Positions 26,032-33,221 of a stretch of 64,000 nucleotides of DNA are shown piece by piece; position 1 is the stretch's first letter; each line of letters opens with the position of its first letter. Location of the stretch: contig VSDK01012891.1 of the NCBI GenBank assembly GCA_009767595.1, forward strand, positions 89,207 through 153,206, in the 5' to 3' direction. Source of the DNA: Symbiodinium kawagutii. Taxonomy: Eukaryota; Sar; Dinophyceae; Suessiales; Symbiodiniaceae. The notes beneath the pieces were generated by a model. It searched no databases. It saw only the letters and a program-made list of their open reading frames with translations, and was not told where the DNA came from. A program made the position numbers and the translations under genes.

Positions 26032-28916
26032 GGATGAGGATGAGGATGAGGATGAGGATGAGGATGGTGAGTTTGATGATGATGTTTGTTGATAATCCCT
26101 ACCCAAGCTACCCAAGTGGCTATAATAAGAATCGGCAAATCTTCGACATCAATCCTGTGGTGCCTCCTTGCGGAGTTTCCGCACTCGCAATGTCGGTTGG
26201 TGGAAGCGGCGGCAGTGGTGGCCAACCCCCTAGCCTGCTCAGGGACGCAGGCTGTCCATGATATGACCACTACCACCGACCATGTTTGGGACCACTGGCA
26301 TCACCATGAAGCTTTTGATCCATCGAACATGTTTCTAAGAGTTCGAATTGCTATTCGAAGGCATACGGCTGTGGGTGGCCCCTGGTACGCTGTTCACATC
26401 ACTTCACACCTCCCCAGGACGTGTGACCAGCTCGTCGCCACAGCATCACTTTGCGGTACATACCATGAACAGACCACGATTGTTCCTTCTGGCCAACCAT
26501 TAACCATAACTTGTCCATGTTATTCCCGTTTAGCCATGACGCAAAATGGTCAATTTAATGTGCCCCCCTTGACATCAATGCATTCACCATCATTTCACCA
26601 CGGAATATGTTCCTGATGCCTTATTATTGGCTANNNNNNNNNNNNNNNNNNCCGCTGCTGACCATCCATCCTACCCTCTGACAAACTAACCTGGTTACGC
26701 TGGGAATCACTACATGTTCATTGGTAAACCATTATAAATCCTCGATTTTCTGCATTTAACCGTGATAAATCGTGGATTTTCCACGCCTTTTCCACGCCAC
26801 CAACCGAGGGATTGCCGGACCCGCAGATCGCGAGGCCCCAAGTTTTCCATTCGCTGCCGGAACGAGATCTCGGATGCCGGAAGCCTGGTCTGTCCCAGGC
26901 GAAGTTCGCCAGCTGCACCGTTGGGGCTGCTGGGGTGGTGGATAGGTGGGGATGGTGGATACCAATGGTGGTTATGGTTGGTCAATGATGGGGAATTGGT
27001 GGCTATAGCTGGTGATTTGTGGATTGTCAATGATGGTGAATGATAGATTTATGTGCATTATCAGGGTATCAACGAGTCATGCTGAGGTTATAGCTGAGTG
27101 GTAAATCATCAGCTTGAATGGTGGTTATAGCTGGTGATTTATGGTGGTGGTGGGGTTGATGATGGCTGCTGCTTGATGATTGTAGCTGGTGGGTTGATGC
27201 CTAGTGATGAATGGTCGATGATTATGGTTGATGATGTATCCCAATGGTCACTGGTTGATAATGATGATTGATTGGCGGTGGATGACCAATCCGAATAGGG
27301 ATTCTAAACAACAATGGTATTTGACGATGCTTATGAGGGAATAGAGCTGCGAAAGTCTCATGGCAAGTAATGGCTGATGATGATGATCATGATTTTGCGG
27401 TTATAATTATAGACCACATCGGTTTCATAATAGTGTCTAGAGATGGTTGATGCAGAATAAGTTGACAATGGCTCAGTGATAGGATGAGGTAGCGGTTTAT
27501 CGCTCATCGACCATGACTGACAATGGTCAACAACGATGTTTCTTAATATACATGTGTCTCAATGAGTGACGGCCTCCCGGAAACAATGTCCTCCATTGGT
27601 TTCCAGAATGCAAGCATTCATGGAACTGGCAAACAAGGTCGCCCCTCACATGGATCTTGGATTTTTTCCTGACATGTTTTGTCAACGACAAGGCAGCCCC
27701 TTGGGTAGGATCCCAGTTTATAAATGCGGGGGGCCTGCCTTGTATGACAGACGCATTGCAGTCTGAGCTTTAGGGTGGACCCTTGCGAATATGCAGACAT
27801 GACGCGATGTTTGTTCATCCTTGGAAGCAAATCCGGCTAGGTCAGCATGTAAGATGTTGGGAATTTGGTCAAAATGCATGAACCACCGACGAAGTACCAT
27901 AGTATGGAGGAATTCATGACCAGCTGAGTCGTGTAGTTACATAGTGTTCTACTTTCACGTGAGAGTCGGTTATGACCTGCATGTTATTACCAGCCATCAG
28001 TTGGTGTTTCGACAATATGCTTGCGGTTCTTACCAACAAACCATTCTCCAATGTCAGAATTGTGCCAGCGAACTTTGATCATGTATTCGGTCAATGGCCC
28101 ACATATTCTTAGTCGCCTGTGCGGAAAGCAACGTGGCAATCGGTTTCGATATATGTCGATTATATGTTGAATCTATCGATACATCTCCATTATATTCGAA
28201 AATCCATCTAGTATACCAATCAAATTTGTTTTGCACATTCGATTTAAACGTGTATATAGTGTTAAATCTAATCTATTCATCACCAGCTGGAGCAACCAAT
28301 CCACAGGGGATGGACGACCGGCGCGTTCGCCAGTCCGGGCCCGGGCGCCTTCGGTGGCATGTACACGCAATTTGGCTACTGAGTTCCTTGGCAGCAGAGG
28401 GTAACGGGTGACCAACCTGTTGAGTTTGATGAAGAGGTTGGTTTATGGTCGGTTGACTACTTGGTTACATGATTAAGTTCTGAATAATGATGAAATGTAC
28501 CAATGATTGACTAAATGGTTGGGTGTGATTAAGTTTCTAATTGGAGAACTCGTGGGGAGTTGCAATGACTTTGATGAGAGCTTCAGGTAGCCCTTCTGCT
28601 GGGATCTGACCAATAGTTGGTGACCACGATCAGTGGGCGTGCCATTTGTTTCTGGAGGCTCCCTTTCAAGGTCCCTTCCACCATGCCGGTCGTTTGATCG
28701 CCCTCAATATTGCTTACTGTGAGCTACTATCAATGTGCAACCATCATTGATCATCACCATCAGTAAGCCACATTTGGAGTGTCATTGATGTTCCCTGTCC
28801 CCCATTTGGTTTATGAAGTCAGCATCACTGCCACCACGAACCCATTTGCCTGTCAAACCCACCAAAATTGGGGGTTCATGATGGTCAATGTTGATGATTG
28901 CTGGCGGTGAATAAGA

Positions 28917-28966
<50 letters not shown>

Positions 28967-29451
28967 CATGGTCAATGATGGCCAATGATGGCCAATGATG
29001 GTCAATGATGGTTGATACTATAGATATCTACTAGGAATATCCAGCAATGAACGGATAGTGGCACTTAATGATGGTTTTGGCGCCTTGGCACTGCCAAGGT
29101 TCCACAAAAGTTCAGCGGTGCCACGCCATGCCATGCCGAACCGTGCGGTGGACGTGGCACAACTTGTGCTCTGTATGAGCTTTGCGCAGTGCGGGCTGTG
29201 GGGTACCGAAAACCCAGGTTGCTCTAAATCCCTCTTGAATGGTGTCTAATAGCTGTCCGCTGCATAGCAGCTTTCTAATAATTGGTTAATAGCTGCATCA
29301 TAACTGGTTAATGTCGTGGTTAATGCTGTTTTTTTTAATGCATGGTGACACCTCAATGGACAGGTTGCGATCTCACAAGTGGGCAGATGAATCGCAGCGA
29401 CTGCAGATGAGGGAAGCAGTCGGAAGACTGAGTAATGCCGTCGAGCACTAG
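4068..29451 (+). CDS. sperm-tail PG-rich repeat (SHIPPO/ODF3-like) protein, split gene
   Basis: The span covers all proposed exons of one + strand gene; the well-supported part runs from 7234 to the stop at 29449-29451. Six exons carry the PG half-repeat (STPGPGAYGG, SPGPGAYGG, TPGPGAYVPN, TPGPGTYG, SPGPGQYD, SPGPGAFGG). They alternate with six carrying the second half (APKWTFGGR, TPAFGFGSSGR, GPAFGNARR, APNFG, APFPNQRR, APSFPFAAGTR). This is the STPGR/SHIPPO layout. Family members bind or line axonemal and other stable microtubules, so a flagellar role is likely. Splicing at GT/GC/GA...AG|G boundaries keeps one frame; the supported exons encode about 230 residues, near the usual size of ODF3-like proteins. 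The start codon was not found, and the 5' exons at 4068, 5133 and 6020 are tentative. No signal peptide or membrane segment is seen. Splice sites are predicted, not transcript-proven. Confidence 0.75.
5133..5215 (+). CDS. tentative 5' exon, STPGR gene
   Basis: This GC-rich island follows CCAAG|GG. In phase 1 it reads REQLTNLSRPSDKRPAARC and ends at a GT donor (TTG|GTACGG) in phase 0. Another + frame through the same island reads LLGTARPGSSGSG and also lacks stops, so the frame is not certain. Confidence 0.33.
5846..5937. repeat. 11-bp tandem (ACCATCAATCA-like)
   Basis: About eight imperfect units, followed by an (AT)n run at 5944-5960. Confidence 0.85.
6020..6041 (+). CDS. tentative microexon, STPGR gene
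   Basis: The end is a good AG|GT donor (CCGCAAG|GTGTGG) in phase 1, which joins the phase-1 exon at 7234 to give QPQGESTPRQ. The start is weak: the acceptors in reach (AAAG|C at 6019, ACCAG|C at 6011) lack the usual G after AG, so the exon may start a little earlier. Confidence 0.35.
6042..7233 (+). other. intron (GT...AG), repeat words
   Basis: This is a predicted intron between the tentative exon ending at 6041 and exon 7234-7262. It holds TTGATGG/ATTGATG-type low-complexity words and no other recognised feature. Confidence 0.4.
7234..7262 (+). CDS. exon, STPGR gene
   Basis: The acceptor is CCACCAG|GTGAATCC and the phase is 1. It reads ESTPRQRDE and ends at a GC donor (GACGAA|GCCAAC) in phase 0. 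Joined to the next exon it gives RDEAPKWTFGGR, a natural lead-in to the FGGR half-repeat. The open frame runs on to 7276, where a GT donor would give a mismatched phase. Confidence 0.55.
7263..8412 (+). other. intron (GC...AG), A/C-rich word block
   Basis: From about 7640 to 8390 the + strand is dominated by ATCATC/CCACCA words (TTATCATCATTATC and variants), a strand-biased low-complexity block. No gene is seen in it. Confidence 0.45.
8413..8459 (+). CDS. exon, STPGR second half-repeat (FGGR)
   Basis: The acceptor is GGTGAG|GCGCCC. In phase 0 it reads APKWTFGGRSPVGGY and ends at a GT donor (TACAG|GTGCCG) in phase 2. APxxxFGGR is the typical second half of a SHIPPO repeat. Joined across the intron it reads SPVGGYRPSTPGPGAYGG, placing the two half-motifs at the usual spacing. 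Confidence 0.8.
8460..9500 (+). other. intron (GT...AG)
   Basis: It holds an (AT)n microsatellite at about 8757-8786 and AACCATTATTAACC-type words at 9200-9440. No coding signal was found in it. Confidence 0.6.
9501..9548 (+). CDS. exon, STPGR PG half-repeat
   Basis: The acceptor is GGCTGCAG|GCCCAG, with entry in phase 2. It reads PSTPGPGAYGGLESR and ends in phase 2 at a GA donor (TCCAGGAG|GACGG). The joined frame continues RTPAFGFGSSGR. The STPGPGAY core is the diagnostic SHIPPO signature. Confidence 0.83.
10200..10372. repeat. imperfect 12-17 bp tandem (AGAATGCCAGAT-like)
   Basis: The words GATAGAATGCCAG, GATAGAATGTCAG and GAAAATGTC recur about a dozen times with variable spacing. It lies within an intron. 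Confidence 0.7.
10625..10726. repeat. palindromic element A2, family A (reference copy)
   Basis: This is the best-preserved copy. The left end is TGGTGGTTTCTCAAAATAGG followed by GGTACCCC. The right end is GGGGTCCCCTATTCCGAG followed by AAACCACCA, so roughly 27-bp terminal inverted repeats flank a short AT-rich centre containing ATCATCCATT. It resembles a non-autonomous MITE-like element. No ORF is inside it. Confidence 0.75.
11411..11453 (+). CDS. exon, STPGR second half-repeat
   Basis: The acceptor is ACCAAAG|GACGCC, with entry in phase 2. It reads TPAFGFGSSGRDGA and ends at a GT donor (GGAGCA|GTGGTT) in phase 0. PAFGFGSSGR matches the family's FG half. It joins cleanly to the next exon in phase 0. 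Confidence 0.78.
11454..11827 (+). other. intron (GT...AG)
   Basis: This is a short intron of about 374 bp with AT-rich word repeats and no other feature. Confidence 0.65.
11828..11887 (+). CDS. exon, STPGR PG half-repeat
   Basis: The acceptor is CTTGTGAG|GTTCGC. In phase 0 it reads VRSSSVSSPGPGAYGG then ALTQ. It ends at a GC donor (ACGCAG|GCCGCG) in phase 0. It is strongly GC-rich compared with its flanks. Confidence 0.85.
12559..12666. repeat. palindromic element A3, family A (diverged)
   Basis: The left end is TGGTGGCTTCTCGAAG and the right end ATTTTGAGGAACCCC, with ATTTTTGGATGG and ATGATTTGGGGG inside. It is a diverged copy of the 10625-10726 element. Confidence 0.6.
12975..13055. repeat. 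palindromic element A12, family A (short copy)
   Basis: GGGGGGCCCCTCAAGTCATC on the left and CCCCTATTTTCAGAAACGAC on the right resemble family A ends around a short centre. The left outer end is eroded. Confidence 0.5.
13458..13562. repeat. GATA/GACA microsatellite
   Basis: The tract is made of AGATAGATAGAC-type units with point changes. It is similar to the larger tract at 37966-38455. Confidence 0.85.
13639..13688 (+). CDS. exon, STPGR second half-repeat
   Basis: The acceptor is CGTGGAAG|GCCAGT. In phase 0 it reads ASRPRSAGPAFGNARR and ends at a GT donor (CGACGGGG|GTAGGG is read as ending at 13688) in phase 2. GPAFGNARR is the FG half-repeat. Joined onward it reads ARRGLGGGNNTPGPGAY. Confidence 0.8.
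13785..13890. repeat. dispersed repeat E, copy 1 (also at 55083-55185)
   Basis: The two copies share, in order, TGGCTATAATAGTC, ATATAAGG, TTCATA, TAGGCTA and AATTAGGGGGCATACCAGCT. Both are directly followed by a family B palindrome, so the true unit may be about 220 bp. Confidence 0.7.
13891..14008. repeat. palindromic element B2, family B
   Basis: It starts TGGCAATGGGTCAA and ends TTTTGACCCACAGCCA (imperfect inverted ends). Inside are ATGGGGGATAA, ATAGGGAAA and GGGGTACAGGG, the shared internal words of family B. Confidence 0.7.
14020..14120. repeat. palindromic element A4, family A
   Basis: The left end is TGGCTTTTCAAAATGTGGG plus ACCCCC. The right end is GGGGGGCCCCCTATTTTGAG followed by AAACACCCA. 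It lies 11 bp after element B2. Confidence 0.7.
15208..15270 (+). CDS. exon, STPGR PG half-repeat
   Basis: The acceptor is GGCACCAG|GCTGGG, with entry in phase 2. It reads NNTPGPGAYVPNYRAT after a Gly-rich lead and ends at a GC donor (GCTACCAG|GCGCGAG) in phase 2. The open frame would run on as REGRMTWV, so a slightly longer exon is possible, but only the GC site gives the phase the next exon needs. Confidence 0.83.
15511..16345. repeat. tandem repeat, about 261-bp unit
   Basis: The marker TTGATAGTATTGATTTGTAG starts at 15511, 15772 and 16060, spacings of 261 and 288 bp. The 288-bp copy carries an internal 27-bp duplication near 15782-15835. Units contain GTTGAGGCTACT and GGGTAACAGTTGTTACTAATG. 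The + strand is almost free of C. Confidence 0.85.
16825..16938. repeat. palindromic element B3, family B
   Basis: It starts TGGCTATGGGTCAATATT and ends GGTTTTGACCCATAGCCA, with CGGGGGATAGTAACCAACAA and ATGATAGGGGAAC inside. It is a nearly complete copy. Confidence 0.78.
17880..18110. repeat. A/C-rich minisatellite, about 22-29 bp units
   Basis: CCCCACTGATCAACTAATAA and CACCACTATAAATCAATAAT variants alternate at least nine times. Confidence 0.8.
18209..18274 (+). CDS. exon, STPGR second half-repeat
   Basis: The acceptor is GATCGCAG|GTTCGAG, with entry in phase 2. It starts FEPPRHTCTPRR and ends with AAAAPNFG. A GA donor (GGTGC|GACAGC) leaves phase 2, as required by the next exon, giving APNFGAFGTPGPGTYG on joining. 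The exon is GC-rich. The exact end is the least certain of the core exons. Confidence 0.65.
19175..19279. repeat. (GTT)n / GTTT microsatellite
   Basis: It is an interrupted TTG repeat inside an intron. ORFs through it are artefacts encoding Leu/Val/Cys runs. Confidence 0.9.
19442..19556. repeat. palindromic element C1, family C (reference copy)
   Basis: The arms 19450-19471 and 19527-19548 are perfect 22-base inverted repeats (GGTAAACTAACCTGGCAATG plus GA). The similarity extends outward through TACCCT/AGGGTA. The 55-bp centre contains CCCTGGGAAAACAGC. Confidence 0.85.
19585..19640. repeat. partial family D element
   Basis: GGAAACCATTGG and AGGCACATACCCACATG resemble internal and right-end words of the 43544-43640 element. 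Confidence 0.4.
20140..20170 (+). CDS. exon, STPGR PG half-repeat
   Basis: The acceptor is AACCGAG|GTTCGG, with entry in phase 2. It reads FGTPGPGTYG. A GT donor at 20171 (GGC|GTGGAT) or a GA donor at 20174 both leave phase 0, so the joined protein reads TYG(V)APFPNQRR. Confidence 0.75.
20171..21473 (+). other. intron (GT or GA...AG) with palindrome A5
   Basis: It contains palindrome A5 at 20448-20556. No other recognised feature. Confidence 0.6.
20448..20556. repeat. palindromic element A5, family A
   Basis: The left end is TGGCGGTTTCTCAAATAGAG. The right end is CCCTATTTTGAGAAACCACC. Both ATGGATGG and ATGATTTGGAGG are present inside. Confidence 0.72.
21474..21504 (+). CDS. microexon, STPGR second half-repeat
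   Basis: The acceptor is GGCGCTGAG|GCCCCG. In phase 0 it reads APFPNQRRVG and ends at a GT donor (GTTGGGG|GTCTCT) in phase 1. Joined onward it reads RRVGGQSPGPGQYD. Other frames, and the reverse strand, are also open here, but only this frame fits both neighbours. Confidence 0.7.
21505..23935 (+). other. intron (GT...AG)
   Basis: Partial family C palindrome pieces lie at 21962-22040 and 22735-22760. TTAGTAGTCTATTAG-type AT-rich words fill 23140-23480. A GC-rich patch at 23000-23125 has no supported frame. Confidence 0.55.
21962..22040. repeat. partial family C element
   Basis: CCATTGCCGGGTCAGTTTAC followed by CAACGGGTA matches the right arm of C1. The left arm (GCTTGGTTCCCAGAGTTTCC) is diverged. 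Confidence 0.5.
23936..23976 (+). CDS. exon, STPGR PG half-repeat
   Basis: The acceptor is CCCCGAG|GCCAGA, with entry in phase 1. It reads QSPGPGQYDLRHL. A GT donor at 23977 (CACCTG|GTGGCA) or a GC donor at 23980 both end in phase 0, differing by one Val. Confidence 0.8.
24026..24240. repeat. G/T-rich, degenerate TTTAGGG-like tract
   Basis: TTTTAGGGT, GTTTAAGGG, TTTAGGGG, TTTGAGGG and TTAGGGTTTTGGG recur. The + strand is nearly free of C for about 200 bases. Units are not exact, so it could be an eroded interstitial telomeric repeat or unrelated G/T DNA. Confidence 0.45.
25722..26065. repeat. (ATG)n / (ATGAGG)n microsatellite
   Basis: It is a trinucleotide array with regular ATGAGG hexamer blocks at 25890-25990 and 26030-26065. 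All three frames on both strands are open (Asp/Met, His/Ser/Ile runs), so the long ORFs here are artefacts. Confidence 0.95.
26634..26651. other. assembly gap (18 N)
   Basis: This is a run of undetermined bases inside an intron. Its true size is unknown. Confidence 0.99.
26684..26790. repeat. partial family C element
   Basis: CAAACTAACCTGGTTACGCTGG on the left matches the C1 left arm (first part), and GTGGATTTTCCACGCC on the right matches its inner right arm. Confidence 0.5.
26835..26875 (+). CDS. exon, STPGR second half-repeat
   Basis: The acceptor is ATCGCGAG|GCCCCA. In phase 0 it reads APSFPFAAGTRSR and ends in phase 2 at a GC donor (TCTCGGAT|GCCGGAAG). The joined frame reads SRMGWTTGAFASPGPGAF. 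The frame stays open to about 26940, so a longer form cannot be excluded, but the phase fits only this end. Confidence 0.78.
26876..28306 (+). other. intron (GC...AG)
   Basis: G/T-rich GGTTGATGATGG words fill 26940-27480. The rest is unrecognised. Confidence 0.6.
28307..28360 (+). CDS. exon, STPGR PG half-repeat
   Basis: The acceptor is ATCCACAG|GGGATGG, with entry in phase 2. It reads GWTTGAFASPGPGAFGG and ends at a GT donor (GGTGGCAT|GTACAC) in phase 2. The open frame stops soon after at 28380, as expected past the splice site. Confidence 0.84.
28917..28966. repeat. (ATG)n microsatellite
   Basis: It is about 16 uninterrupted units, followed by GGTCAATGATGGCCAATGAT words. Confidence 0.95.
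29099..29134 (+). CDS. optional exon, STPGR gene
   Basis: The acceptor is CTGCCAAG|GTTCCAC and a GC donor (GCCAT|GCCGAA) ends it. Both ends are in phase 2, so it can be included or skipped without breaking the frame. It reads FHKSSAVPRHA. It has no PG motif, so it is uncertain. Confidence 0.33.
29364..29451 (+). CDS. terminal exon with stop, STPGR gene
   Basis: The acceptor is ATGGACAG|GTTGCG, with entry in phase 2. It starts LRSHKWADESQRL, ends GRLSNAVEH and closes with TAG at 29449-29451. The charged, helix-like composition differs from the surrounding sequence, and the entry phase matches the end of exon 28307-28360. I infer it is the C-terminal exon of this gene. Confidence 0.65.
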
Positions 29452-29966
29452 GGAGGATTGTTCCAGAGAGCCATACCTACTAACATTTTTCAGAATACTT
29501 ATTGAATATTAGGGAGAATGGCTTCTAGTTCAATGGCATATCCTTTGATACCATAATATTCTCCCTAACAACTGGTTCGCAAATAGAATATTTCATAACA
29601 TGAACTAATTCAGAATAGCCTTTGATCACTGTGGATGGTGCTGTGGCTGGTATGCAGGCTGCTCTCATCTTGCAATCTTGGCATCAACTCCACAGTTGAG
29701 ATAAAGTTGTCCCTGAAAAAATGATTTGTCCCTTACATTTTGCTCATCTCATCTAGTTGATTTAACCGATATTACTGGTTACTTAGATACTCCTTGTTCT
29801 TCTTGTTGGTATTGCTTGTTGATTTACATTCCACTATTGCATACATGATGTCGAACCTGTGAATTGGATGCGATACCAGCCGTGCTCAAGAATGCTCAGA
29901 CCGTTGGTTCATCCAATTCACAATGTGGGTTGAATGGATCAATCAATGACCATGACCAACACTGCT

Positions 29967-30065
29967 TAGATAGGGGTTTCTTAGAATAGGGAACCTCCTA
30001 GAATGCACGCTTTAAACTACAATTCGTTTACATAAGGAATGATGTGGAGAGTCCCCCATATTGGG
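29967..30065. repeat. palindromic element A6, family A (diverged)
   Basis: GGGGTTTCTTAGAATAGGGA on the left and GTCCCCCATATTGGGTTTGG on the right, with GGAATGATGTGGAG inside, resemble family A. Confidence 0.4.
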
Positions 30066-30376
30066 TTTGGTTGCTAGATTAAGCATGGCTTGACGAGTAT
30101 TTTGATAGTAACGATGGTTGATGAACCCTACGCATCCACTATGAATCTCATTGGGCAAGCATTGAGACACGGCTTGTTGTTGACAATGTTTGTGCACGAT
30201 GGTTCCTTAAGCCACTATTTGCTTCTAGCGATTACAATGCAGCTGTGATGGTTAACCACCATAAACCATAAAGTATTGCGTTGCCATTCATTTGGCCATG
30301 ATCATTTCCCCGCTGGCAGATCACCAGATTGACTCATGAGACGATCCTGCTGGTGATTGCAATCGCCTCATTTCAG

Positions 30377-30495
30377 GGTTGAGTCCAGCAGTCGTTCACC
30401 GATGGGCACTGAACCCAACAAGAAGAGATCCCCACTGGGCGCACTGCACAGCGAAACAGAATCTCACAGCCGGCCCTGCCTCGATAGTCACGACG
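30377..30495 (+). CDS. exon-like block, frame uncertain
   Basis: It follows CATTTCAG|GGTTGAG. In phase 2 it reads SRSPMGTEPNKKRSPLGALH; in phase 1 a different frame ends with NLTAGPASIVTT. Both look protein-like and neither joins a neighbour convincingly. Confidence 0.25.
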
Positions 30496-31745
30496 TGAGC
30501 AACGAAGTGGTGGGAGTGCTTCGGGTGGGGTATGCTTCACAGCCTGTCAGATCAGTTTATGCAAGTGCTCACTACTGCGTAGTCAACTTTGTTGATGAGC
30601 CGTGGCTGATTTCGCCGTTGTTAGTAGTTGTGAATCTTGTGGCACGATAGAAAAGACAAGCAGCCACTATCACCGATACCCCTACGTTTTTTTGAGTTGA
30701 TATTTAATGAGGATAGAGCGACCATAGTTGATAAGGGACTGAACGATACTTCAATCAATGGATTGCTAGTAAAAAGCTGAAATTCCCAAGAATTTGAAGA
30801 GGGAACAAATCAATGAGCAACTAGTTGGTGTTGGTAACAGATTCTGCCCTAATGTTTGGGATGGTTAGTTTGTTGACTAATGTTGGGGGATGGCGCAACT
30901 ACCCGCCAACCAGACATCTATGGGAGGGGTTCGACTATGGATCAGCCAGTATTGACCACATGCACTTAGAAAATGTTGAGTGTTTGCAAAATGTTTAGAT
31001 CTTTTTGGTTTGGAGGCACCACTTTGTAGCCAAACAGCAAGGCCTTTCTGGTTGGCCAAAGTCAGCCAACCATGCGGCGAGAGCGGTTGGGAACAGGATG
31101 CCTGGTGGCTTGAAGGCTAGGTGAAACAAGTCCCAAACTGTTATTAATCGCAGTTTGATGTAGTTTGGTAGTGGATCAACTGCTATCAATATGAATCGCT
31201 GATCCAGTGGCAGAAGCTAGTCACAAACAGTAGATCAGCTGGTGCTATTGGCCGATTGCAATTTTCTGGACCTTCATTTGAACTTCCACGAACTTGCTTG
31301 TCTTAACTACCAGGACCCGGCTTATCCAAATTTCAGGGCTCACCAATCACCAATCAGAAATCCACCTACAAAGGAAACTTGAAAGAAACGGGAAGTGAGT
31401 AGCGGAACCTTGCGTCCGAAGCGTGTAGGGGCCTTGTGCCGAGCGGGGTGATGTGTCACATGTAGTTAGACTTTGATGATGAGGCATGATCATCAGCCAA
31501 GTCAATCAAATATGAACTCTTTACCGAGAAATTGTTCGCTCCCTTCGACTCAAAGGATACAGCACGAATCTTGTTTCAGGCGCTGTTGAACGCGTCGGAT
31601 CCCTTTATGCCGTCTACGATGCTTAGCCTCTCAAAAAATGGTCTCAGTTACGCAGCTCTCTGCTGTTTCGGAACTATGCATTGGCCACGTCACGAGAGGA
31701 CCGAATAATCTCAACAACCATTATTTTATGGTTGGCCCTAGCCAT

Positions 31746-31860
31746 TCTGAACCCCCACCCCGGTTGGCCACCTGCTCTTCTCCAACCCTGCGACAACCCC
31801 GCGCCCCGGGCCAAGCCATGCAATGCGGGGCTCTGCACAGATCCGAAAAATTGTGGAGAG
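31746..31860 (+). CDS. tentative exon, Cys-rich; possible N-terminal part of the second gene
   Basis: This GC-rich island reads CDNPAPRAKPCNAGLC then TDPKNCGE. It ends at a GT donor (GGAGAG|GTTTCG) in phase 0. The same frame upstream carries a hydrophobic stretch (IISTTIILWLALAIL, about 31708-31752) that could be a signal anchor, but there is no in-frame ATG and that part resembles the surrounding word repeats. The start is not defined, and two other frames are open. Confidence 0.35.
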
Positions 31861-33131
31861 GTTTCGGTTTCAACGGCAAATCTGCGCCAAACCGTGGTGA
31901 AGCCGTGGTTACCTGGTAAGCAGTTGGAAAGATTATTGGCATTTGTTACCCAATATCTCGGATAGTTGATTGATTAACTATTTTGTGGGGTTGGGGCCGT
32001 GACCACCAATCAGTCAAGTGATGGTGAGCTGAGGAAGTCAATACTCAGCAACCAGCAACGAGGCCATGCCAGTCAATCTGCGTGGCTAAACATCAGGGGG
32101 TGGGGCTCCATCCACCTACTAGGGATTGTGATAACAATTGAATGATACGGGGTTTTTGAAATAAGAAACATCCATCATGAAACGTATCTTCTCTCAATGC
32201 ACGCCCCTGAGCCCCCAAGTTCAAAGTTGTACGTTTTCATGTTTGGCCGAGGTCTTCCAAATAAACACAGCCATTTGGATTCAGCATTATGCAGATCCAG
32301 GTGCCCAACTTTGAATTTGAGGGTTTTAGGGGGGTTATGTTGGCTATTGCTGGGTTCTTATGAGACGTGGCTGTTTTTTTGAAGAACCCGATGCTGGGGA
32401 ACCCAAAACCTCGACCAGAACGACAAATATTGGCCACTGGCCCAGTGAAAAAAAATATTTTATTGTTGATGGAGGCTGTTATTGACACGATGGGACAAGC
32501 ATAATTTTCATTCATCAATTTGGGGCAAAAGCAAACTGAGGTGAACTGATGTTGGATGTGGGTTGTTGACTCATTGCGAATGAAAAGGAGATTATGTCAC
32601 TTTGTGGGTGCAACAACTCAAGCCGTTCATGACGAAGTTCATCTCAGCTGCGGACAGTTTGTGCATAAGCCGTATGGTAGATAGAGGTTGGCATGCCCAC
32701 TTAGAAAGCCATCTTCACAAACCTTTGTTTGTTGTCGACCCATCGTGCCTCCGATGATTCGCACTGCGTCAGCATTGCAAATCTACAGCACCAGATGCGC
32801 TGGATGATTGGCCAACTGTATTCAATATAAACCCCCCAATCCTCGGCGTGTCTTGCGGATTTCCTCCGCTTGTTGATACTCGTTTCATGCTGGCTAGGCC
32901 CATGAGAAAACGTTGCATGAAACCATGGAAGCTTTCGAACTGAACAACCAGCAGCTATTTACCAAGGAGTGTTTCAAATTTGCGTAGAAACCTTTTTTGA
33001 TGTTTTCAGGGAGAGCCACAAAAAGGAAAAAATGGGTTCAGCTCAGTGGATCCGCCAGAGAGTCAGAAACCTCCCCACATTGATCCAGAACGTGTGCCAA
33101 TGTGACAACCAACAGCCGCTGAGTTGAAGAG

Positions 33132-33174
33132 GGAAGCGCGCCGCTGGAAACACGGGCGCGAACGCGATGAGATG
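33132..33174 (+). CDS. exon-like block, uncertain
   Basis: After TTGAAGAG|GGAAGC it reads EARRWKHGRERDEM, a charged helix-like run, and reaches a GC donor. It has no link to neighbours and other frames are open. Confidence 0.22.
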
Positions 33175-33221
33175 GCAACCGTGGGAAGTTCCTGCTGCCC
33201 TAGAAATGGTTCATGATGAAA

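Larger units (their letters stand above)
23977..26834 (+). other. intron (GT or GC...AG) with telomere-like tract, ATG array and assembly gap
   Basis: It holds a G/T-rich TTTAGGG-like tract (24026-24240), a 345-bp ATG/GAG array (25722-26065), the gap at 26634-26651 and a family C piece (26684-26790). GC-rich patches near 25440-25510 and 26150-26240 look exon-like but are not needed to keep the frame. Confidence 0.55.
28361..29363 (+). other. intron (GT...AG), may contain one more exon
   Basis: It contains an (ATG)n microsatellite (28917-28966) and an optional exon at 29099-29134. The flanking exons join in frame with or without that exon. Confidence 0.5.
29452..31745. other. intergenic or 5' intron sequence
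   Basis: It holds a diverged family A palindrome (29967-30065) and an exon-like block (30377-30495). Nothing else was recognised. The 3' UTR end of the upstream gene cannot be located. Confidence 0.4.

Noticed and set aside
26150-26245. GC-rich patch with Gly/Ser run (SVGGSGGSGGQPP)
   Set aside because: Flanking STPGR exons already join in frame, and three frames are open; no splice sites fit both neighbours.
25570-26276. Long overlapping ORFs (120-227 codons) on both strands with Asp, Met, His, Ile or Ser runs
   Set aside because: All come from the ATG/GAG microsatellite, which is open in every frame.
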